Shown here: piece by piece, positions 5,454-10,175 of the stretch
Numbering within the stretch: position 1 is the stretch's first letter
Layout of the letters: every line of letters begins with the position of its first letter
Assembly: GCA_003554565.1 (NCBI GenBank)
Contig: PWGR01000195.1
Span: 1-10,175, forward strand
Source of the DNA: Clostridia bacterium
GTDB lineage: Bacteria; Bacillota; Sulfobacillia; SLMV01
Direction of reading: 5' to 3'
DNA length: 10,175 nucleotides
The notes under the pieces: generated by a model
Told to the model about the DNA's origin: nothing
The model's input: the letters and a program-made list of their open reading frames with translations, nothing else
Database searches by the model: none
Program-made: the position numbers and the translations under genes

Positions 5454-6719
5454 TTATCCGAAGGTCGCGTGCAGGATCTCCAGGAGCTCTTCATTTGATT
5501 TGGTCTGCCGGATCAACCGCCCGAACTCCTCAATCACCTCGGCTGAGTCCATGTCGGCGGTGGACTTTCGGAAGCGCCACATAACTTCCAGCTCGCGCTC
5601 GGTGAGCAGCAGCTCCTCCTTACGGGTGCCCGAACGCTTCACATCGATGGCAGGGAAGATCCGCCGGTCGGCGAGCCGCCGATCCAGGTGTACCTCCAGA
5701 TTGCCGGTGCCCTTGAACTCCTCGTAGATGACATCGTCCATGCGGCTCCCGGTATCAATCAGCGCTGTGGCCATGATGGTCAGGCTGCCACCCTCCTCAA
5801 TGTTCCGGGCCGCACCAAAAAACTTCTTCGGGCGGTGCAGTGCACTGGGATCGAGACCACCTGACAGTGTCCGACCACTGCTGGGAATGACCAGGTTGTG
5901 CGCTCTGGCCAGGCGGGTAATGCTGTCCATCAGCACTACCACGTCCTTGCCGTGCTCCACGAGCCGCTGTGCACGCTCCAGCACCATATCTGCCAGTTTG
6001 ACGTGATTCTCCGGCATCTTGTCAAAGGTGGAGGCCAACACCTCGCCGTCCACCGATCGCTGCATGTCGGTGACTTCCTCGGGCCGTTCGTCTATCAACA
6101 GCACCATGAGGGTCATGTCCGGGTAATTTTCCGTCAAACTGTTGGCAACTGTCTTCAGGAGCACAGTCTTTCCGGCCTTGGGCGGGGAGACAATAAGCCC
6201 CCGCTGTCCCCGGCCAACCGGCGCGACCAGATCCAACAGACGTGTGGCAATATCGCCATTGGCGGTTTCCAACGAATACCGCTCATCGGGAAAAATCGGT
6301 GTCAGGGCGTGAAACGGCGCGCGCCGCACCGTATTATCCGGGTCTCCTCCGTTGACAGCCTCAATTCGCAGCAGGGCAAAGTACCGTTCAGAGTCTTTCG
6401 GAGGTCTAGCCTGCCCCGTTATCTTGTCTCCTGTGCGCAGATCAAATTTGCGGATCTGCGACGGCGAGACATAAATGTCCTCATCGCTGGGCAGGTAGGA
6501 GAACTGGCGGATGAAGCCGAAGCCGTCCGGCATTACCTCCAGCACTCCCTCGACAAATATGTGTCCCTGGTGCTCAGTCTTGGTCTTAAGGATCTCGAAA
6601 ATGAGCTCCCGCTTCCGCAAATTGGTGTATCCACTTATATCCATCTTCTTCGCCAGTTCGTACAACTCGGACAGGCGGAGCCCTTCCAAGTCGGACAACT
6701 GAATGGTTGTTTGGTCCAA
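5454..6719 (-). CDS. rho: Transcription termination factor Rho
   Basis: Rho is a hexameric RNA-dependent ATPase/helicase that ends transcription at untranslated RNA. The protein is 421 residues from the TTG at 6719, close to the usual ~420. The N-terminal SAP-like helical part (ELYELAKKMDISGYTNLRK) is followed by the cold-shock-type RNA-binding domain with DGFGFIR at about 65-71. The Walker A motif PPKAGKT is at 179-185, LIDERPEEVTDM follows, and Walker B VVLMDS is near 261-266. The C-terminal RNA-binding loops include the SGGLDPSALHRPKKFFGAARN stretch and KGTGN near 336-340. No large insertion is present in the N-terminal region, unlike many actinobacterial Rho proteins. An in-frame TTG at 6749 is the alternative start. 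The gene begins 45 bases after fsa, matching the usual fsa/tal-rho neighbourhood. Confidence 0.98.
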   Translation of the reverse strand: MDQTTIQLSDLEGLRLSELYELAKKMDISGYTNLRKRELIFEILKTKTEHQGHIFVEGVLEVMPDGFGFIRQFSYLPSDEDIYVSPSQIRKFDLRTGDKITGQARPPKDSERYFALLRIEAVNGGDPDNTVRRAPFHALTPIFPDERYSLETANGDIATRLLDLVAPVGRGQRGLIVSPPKAGKTVLLKTVANSLTENYPDMTLMVLLIDERPEEVTDMQRSVDGEVLASTFDKMPENHVKLADMVLERAQRLVEHGKDVVVLMDSITRLARAHNLVIPSSGRTLSGGLDPSALHRPKKFFGAARNIEEGGSLTIMATALIDTGSRMDDVIYEEFKGTGNLEVHLDRRLADRRIFPAIDVKRSGTRKEELLLTERELEVMWRFRKSTADMDSAEVIEEFGRLIRQTKSNEELLEILHATFG

Positions 6720-6724
6720 AGACC

Positions 6725-6734
6725 TCACCTTCCT
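6725..6734 (-). promoter_or_regulatory. Ribosome binding site that fixes the TTG start of rho
   Basis: AGGAAGGTGA ends 5 bases before the TTG at 6719-6717. The longer reading from the TTG at 6749 would begin within a hairpin and add ten residues unlike Rho N-termini. Confidence 0.7.
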
Positions 6735-6741
6735 AAATATT

Positions 6742-6757
6742 CGCCCCAACTGGGGCG
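6742..6757 (-). terminator. Compact GC-rich hairpin between fsa and rho
   Basis: CGCCCC-AGTT-GGGGCG forms a 6-bp all-G/C stem with a 4-base loop, 7 bases after the fsa stop. On the minus strand it is followed by AATATTTAGG, only a weak T-run. It may be a leaky terminator that lowers readthrough from fsa into rho, or a processing or attenuation site in the rho leader. It lies just upstream of the rho ribosome binding site and would not cover it. Confidence 0.45.
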
Positions 6758-6764
6758 GTCTCTG

Positions 6765-7415
6765 CTACAGGTCGCCTTCCATTGACTTCCAATCATCCAG
6801 AAACTTCTGCAGGCCGGAATCGGTGAGGGGATGACTCGCCATTTTCTCCAATACATCGTAGGGAACAGTAGCAATGTGCGCACCCATCATGGCCGACTCA
6901 TGCACATGTTTGGGATGTCTCAGGCTCGCCGATATAATGCGCGTGTCAATATCATAATATGCAAAGATGTCGGCAACATCTCCTATCAGGCCAATTCCGT
7001 CAGCACCGATGTCGTCAAGTCGGCCCACGAAGGGGCTGACGAAACTGGCCCCTGCCCTGGCGGCCATCAATGCCTGATTGGCAGAAAACACCAGCGTCAC
7101 ATTGCAGGCGATACCGTCTTCCTCCAAACGCGAGGCGGCAGCCAGCCCCCCGGTAGTCATGGGAATCTTGACCGCAATATTTTCGGCAATCTGCGCTACC
7201 TCGCGCGCCTCTTCCACCATCTCATCCGCCCGGGTAGACACCACCTCAACGCTGATAGGCCCGTCGACCAGGGATTCTATCTCATCGATTACGTCGTCGA
7301 TCTTCCGCCCTTCTTTTGCCAGCAGGCTCGGGTTCGTCGTAACTCCTGAAATAATTCCCCATTTACTGGCCTCTCTAATTTCATCGAGGTTTGCCGTGTC
7401 AATGTAAAGCTCCAT
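6765..7415 (-). CDS. fsa: Transaldolase / fructose-6-phosphate aldolase (small TalC/FSA type)
   Basis: This is a class-I aldolase-fold (TIM barrel) enzyme of the small transaldolase family. It transfers or cleaves dihydroxyacetone units in sugar-phosphate metabolism, in the cytoplasm. It is 216 residues, the family norm of about 215. MELYIDTANLDEIREA at the start, GVTTNPSLLAKEG at about 24-36 and the Schiff-base lysine Lys83 in NIAVKIPMT are clear. SPFVGRLDD, IISASLRHPKHV and IATVPYDVLEKM complete the signature. Sequence alone does not settle transaldolase versus F6P aldolase; most Bacillota members behave as transaldolases. The ATG at 7415 has a GGGAGG 7 bases upstream. It lies 65 bases after the subtilase stop; I saw no convincing promoter in that gap. 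Stops at TAG. Confidence 0.96.
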   Translation of the reverse strand: MELYIDTANLDEIREASKWGIISGVTTNPSLLAKEGRKIDDVIDEIESLVDGPISVEVVSTRADEMVEEAREVAQIAENIAVKIPMTTGGLAAASRLEEDGIACNVTLVFSANQALMAARAGASFVSPFVGRLDDIGADGIGLIGDVADIFAYYDIDTRIISASLRHPKHVHESAMMGAHIATVPYDVLEKMASHPLTDSGLQKFLDDWKSMEGDL

Positions 7416-7480
7416 GCAATCCCTCCCAATTTTTTGCACCCAGGATATGTAAAGACTGCTCCCGGCACTATCGGGGCGTG

Positions 7481-10175
7481 TCAGCGGGGCGAGCTGGTAC
7501 CCGGGGGGCTGTAAAAGAAATTCTCCCAGCGCTTGTGGATCAGCGGATTATCCAACCTGCCTCCTGCCACTGCCCGCATCAGGGACTGCCGCCAGCTCGC
7601 CAACTGCTCATCTGACAGCCCGGATGCGGCCAGCCGCACCGGCGGAGACCAGTCATCCTCTCCTGAGTTGTAGCGGACCTCGAAGTGATTTAGTCTATCC
7701 TGTGGATCCACCGATGGAATAGTAATGATTCCGTCCTCATCTAGAGTATACAACTGATCGTTCAATGAAACCACACCCCCGGCCGGACGCAGGGTCTCTG
7801 CGTCACGAACCGCCACACGAAGCGGAGACACGCTGTTCACTACGGGCTGTGAAGAAAATAGTACCGAGCCCGCACCAACCTCCACCTGCATCCAGGTGCG
7901 CGCCACCGGGAGTCCGTCTGCGGTCTGAAGGCCCACCAGTGCCCAGTAGCTGCCCGTTCGCGGGGGGATTTCCATCCGCACTGCCAGCTCGTGTGCTCCG
8001 CCCCGACCTATTACCGGGCCGTTGACCTGCACATCCCACACCGCGGGCCAGGCCTCAACCATCACTTCATAATCACATCTTTCCGTCGAATCGGGGCGGG
8101 TGGCCAGCATGTACTCCCCGGGAGAGGGATTTCTGACCCGCAGGAATTCCCGATCCCCACCGGACTCGGTCTCGACTTCCTCCATGCGCCCATCAGGCGA
8201 TTCACGGTACAGAAGCATCTCGAGGAGCACATCCTCCTGACTGGGATTGCCCGACCAGATATTCAGCGCGCTGGTATTGTCGGGCACCTCAAAATAGGAG
8301 TACCGGAACTCCTCTGACGTCCCCTCCAACCGCTGCCGGGGGAGTACCTGCAGTTCCTCTGGACTGTTGACCAGCCCCACACCGAGAGGCTGCAGGTCAC
8401 CAAGAAGCGCTGTGTCATCGTCCCCGGTATCAATTCTGACCCTGGCCTGCAGTGAGCCTGGAGCCGTCTCCGGCCGGGCAAACCTCCATTCGGTCTGCTC
8501 GGGTACCAGCGCCAGTGACCCGCGCGGTAGCACATCAACACTGAAGTCAAACTCGCTGCTTTCGAGCCCGTAAAAGGAAAGAGACGATGCACTGCTGACA
8601 ATTATCTCCCATACGCCGACCTGTGGCCACTCGATAATCCGGGAGGTGTGAAGCCTCTCATCTCCCCATCTGCCGCGACTGCCGGCTCCGACATGCGGGC
8701 TGACATGCACCTGTTCACCATGTGGGTCGACAATCTGCAGGTACACTCGACCGGCTTCGGGATCAGGTACTCCCACCTCGGCGCGCAGATGAGATACACC
8801 CTCTGGTACGTGCACGAAGTACCTGCGCCACATTCCGGCGCCCAGCTCTCCCTTCTCCTGCAGGGATGTCTGATCCTGTAGCTTCTCCGGTCGAACAATG
8901 GTATGCAGCAGCCGGTCATCCACGCCAGGGGTCCGCTCATCATCCACCGTCAGAAAACCGCTCAGGACCGTGGGACCCGAAGGCAGATCATAGGAGAGGG
9001 AAAGGTCCATTTCCGCATTCCCGGGCATCTCCATGCCCCGGGAAGCCGGCAGGGCCCAGTTCATCCCCTCGGTCGAAATAGATACACCGGATGGCGCATC
9101 CCCCTGGTTACGAAGGAATACCGACAGACCGCCGGGTATGTAATCACGAAGATATACTCCACGGGGATCCATCTCGGACAGCGGTCGCTCAACCATCACC
9201 CCCGAGTCGAGGGCCAGCTCCAGTTTGGATTCACCGGCAGGATCACGGCGCAGGGACAGCCATGACTCGAAGGCATCCAGTGTACCGAAGCCCTGCTCAA
9301 CCGGCAGATAGTCATCCATCTTCTGCGCGCCCTCCTCGATGGCTCGCTTTATGCCCAGCATGGTGTAGGGCAGCTCTCTTTCCCGGGCTGCCTGCACCAT
9401 CAGGGCGGCCGTACCGCTCACATGCCCGGCCGCACAGCTGGTTCCCTCGAAGAACTTCCGCTCCGAAGGAGCGAGCCTCTCGGGCAGCGGTGTGTAAATG
9501 CTTCCCGGAGCCAGGACTGAGGGCGCCAGCCCGCCATCCGCCCTGGGTCCCATGGAGCTGTACTCCCACACCGTAACCTCGGGAAGGCTGTAACCGTAGT
9601 CGCGCAGCACCACCTCGGGCACTGCCGCCGCCCCTACAGACAGCGTCCATCGGGGGTCGCCAGGAGTATAGGCGGTGGCCAGTCCGGGTCCGGTGTTACC
9701 CACTGCGGTGACTATCAGTACGTCGTGTTCCTGAGCTATCTCTGCCAACCTGCGAGATTCCAGGGTACTGCCACTGCTCAGATCGTGCATCCCCGTCACG
9801 CTGACATTGATAACATCTGCTCCCTGAACTGCTGCGTATTCCACTGCGCGCATGACATTGAACCAGCTCCCCGAACCGTCCGAGGAGAGGGCCTTCAATG
9901 CCATCATATCTACCCCCGGGGCAATGCCACCGGGGTCGCGATCCGTCTCTGCCGCAGCGATCACACCCGCCACCTGGGTGCCGTGTCCGCTGCCGTCAAA
10001 CCCCAGATTCACCAATCGTCCATCCGGTTCAATTTCGGTGATCACAAAATTCACACCTGGACCGTCTGTGTCGTCAAACAATATGGTGCCGGCTCTGCCC
10101 CCGTCATACACGGGACGGAACAGGTCAGTCTCCCTCAGCACTCCGTCGCCCTGCACATCCACGTAGACCGAATCG
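7481..10175 (-). CDS. Large S8 subtilase, TPPII-like, with beta-rich C-terminal domains (N-terminus off the right edge)
   Basis: The frame is open to the right edge, giving 897 visible residues; the true start, any signal peptide and the catalytic Asp lie outside. The catalytic His is in GSGHGTQVAGVIAA (codon 9985-9983), the oxyanion Asn in TAVGNTGPG (9697-9695) and the catalytic Ser in EGTSCAAGHVSG (9439-9437). SSMGPRADG and VLAPGS precede the Ser as in other subtilases. About 650 residues follow the protease domain and look like several beta-sandwich modules. The passage around RRYFVHVPEGVSHLRAEVGV resembles the region after the catalytic domain in tripeptidyl-peptidase II-type enzymes. No sorting signal or C-terminal membrane segment is seen. 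The Ser motif lacks the family's usual proline (commonly GTSMASPHVAG). It is probably an exported protease; export and substrate are inferred. TGA stop at 7481. Confidence 0.92.
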   Translation of the reverse strand, partial: DSVYVDVQGDGVLRETDLFRPVYDGGRAGTILFDDTDGPGVNFVITEIEPDGRLVNLGFDGSGHGTQVAGVIAAAETDRDPGGIAPGVDMMALKALSSDGSGSWFNVMRAVEYAAVQGADVINVSVTGMHDLSSGSTLESRRLAEIAQEHDVLIVTAVGNTGPGLATAYTPGDPRWTLSVGAAAVPEVVLRDYGYSLPEVTVWEYSSMGPRADGGLAPSVLAPGSIYTPLPERLAPSERKFFEGTSCAAGHVSGTAALMVQAARERELPYTMLGIKRAIEEGAQKMDDYLPVEQGFGTLDAFESWLSLRRDPAGESKLELALDSGVMVERPLSEMDPRGVYLRDYIPGGLSVFLRNQGDAPSGVSISTEGMNWALPASRGMEMPGNAEMDLSLSYDLPSGPTVLSGFLTVDDERTPGVDDRLLHTIVRPEKLQDQTSLQEKGELGAGMWRRYFVHVPEGVSHLRAEVGVPDPEAGRVYLQIVDPHGEQVHVSPHVGAGSRGRWGDERLHTSRIIEWPQVGVWEIIVSSASSLSFYGLESSEFDFSVDVLPRGSLALVPEQTEWRFARPETAPGSLQARVRIDTGDDDTALLGDLQPLGVGLVNSPEELQVLPRQRLEGTSEEFRYSYFEVPDNTSALNIWSGNPSQEDVLLEMLLYRESPDGRMEEVETESGGDREFLRVRNPSPGEYMLATRPDSTERCDYEVMVEAWPAVWDVQVNGPVIGRGGAHELAVRMEIPPRTGSYWALVGLQTADGLPVARTWMQVEVGAGSVLFSSQPVVNSVSPLRVAVRDAETLRPAGGVVSLNDQLYTLDEDGIITIPSVDPQDRLNHFEVRYNSGEDDWSPPVRLAASGLSDEQLASWRQSLMRAVAGGRLDNPLIHKRWENFFYSPPGTSSPR

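Noticed and set aside
5898..6785. A 295-codon plus-strand frame opposite rho
   Set aside because: It mirrors conserved rho codons. Its composition is low in sense and I saw no promoter or ribosome binding site assigned to it.
7416..7480. Possible promoter before fsa (TTTACA, TACATA)
   Set aside because: Neither hexamer has a partner at 16-18 bases; the match is too weak to annotate.
1..10175. Mobile element, CRISPR array, phage or defence island
   Set aside because: No transposase, integrase, repeat-spacer array, tRNA or att-like repeat was seen; the gene content is a conserved housekeeping cluster.

Overview
The window is a high-GC stretch (roughly 58% by eye) that reads as a conserved Bacillota (Firmicutes) housekeeping locus. 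All nine genes lie on the minus strand, so transcription runs from the right edge to the left. Read that way, the order is a large secreted subtilase (cut by the right edge), a transaldolase/fructose-6-phosphate aldolase (fsa), transcription terminator Rho, a LysM-LysM-M23 cell-wall endopeptidase, ribosomal protein L31 (rpmE), a DUF1385/YqhQ membrane protein, release factor 1 (prfA), its methyltransferase prmC, and a threonylcarbamoyl-AMP synthase gene (tsaC/ywlC type) cut by the left edge. The order tal/fsa - rho - rpmE - prfA - prmC - ywlC is the classical Bacillota arrangement, with DUF1385 next to prfA as in many Clostridia-like lineages. The organism is probably an under-described, moderately high-GC clostridial-type or Limnochordia-like bacterium; I cannot name a genus.

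Region by region: 1-980 holds an uninterrupted reading frame that joins a TsaC domain directly to a low-molecular-weight phosphatase domain whose P-loop is of the YwlE (protein-arginine phosphatase) type. 973-3809 is a tight block of overlapping or nearly touching genes (yqhQ > prfA > prmC > tsaC). 3851-4102 is rpmE, with its own extended -10 promoter at 4145-4174 and, upstream, an 11-bp perfect inverted repeat at 4199-4240. 4297-5316 is the peptidoglycan hydrolase, preceded by a 137-base gap with a 13-bp near-palindrome and a 10-bp direct repeat. 5454-6719 is rho, with a compact GC hairpin in front of it. 6765-7415 is fsa. 7481-10175 is the subtilase.

Functionally the core is a translation/termination cluster. 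PrmC methylates the GGQ glutamine of the release factor encoded just before it, TsaC makes the activated intermediate for tRNA t6A37, L31 is a ribosomal protein, and Rho ends transcription. The two cell-envelope or secreted hydrolases are less usual members. Several starts are best placed at TTG or GTG codons chosen by well-spaced Shine-Dalgarno sequences. I saw no tRNA, rRNA, CRISPR array, insertion sequence or phage gene. The most notable finding is the TsaC-phosphatase fusion; there is no obvious novel defence or mobile system here.
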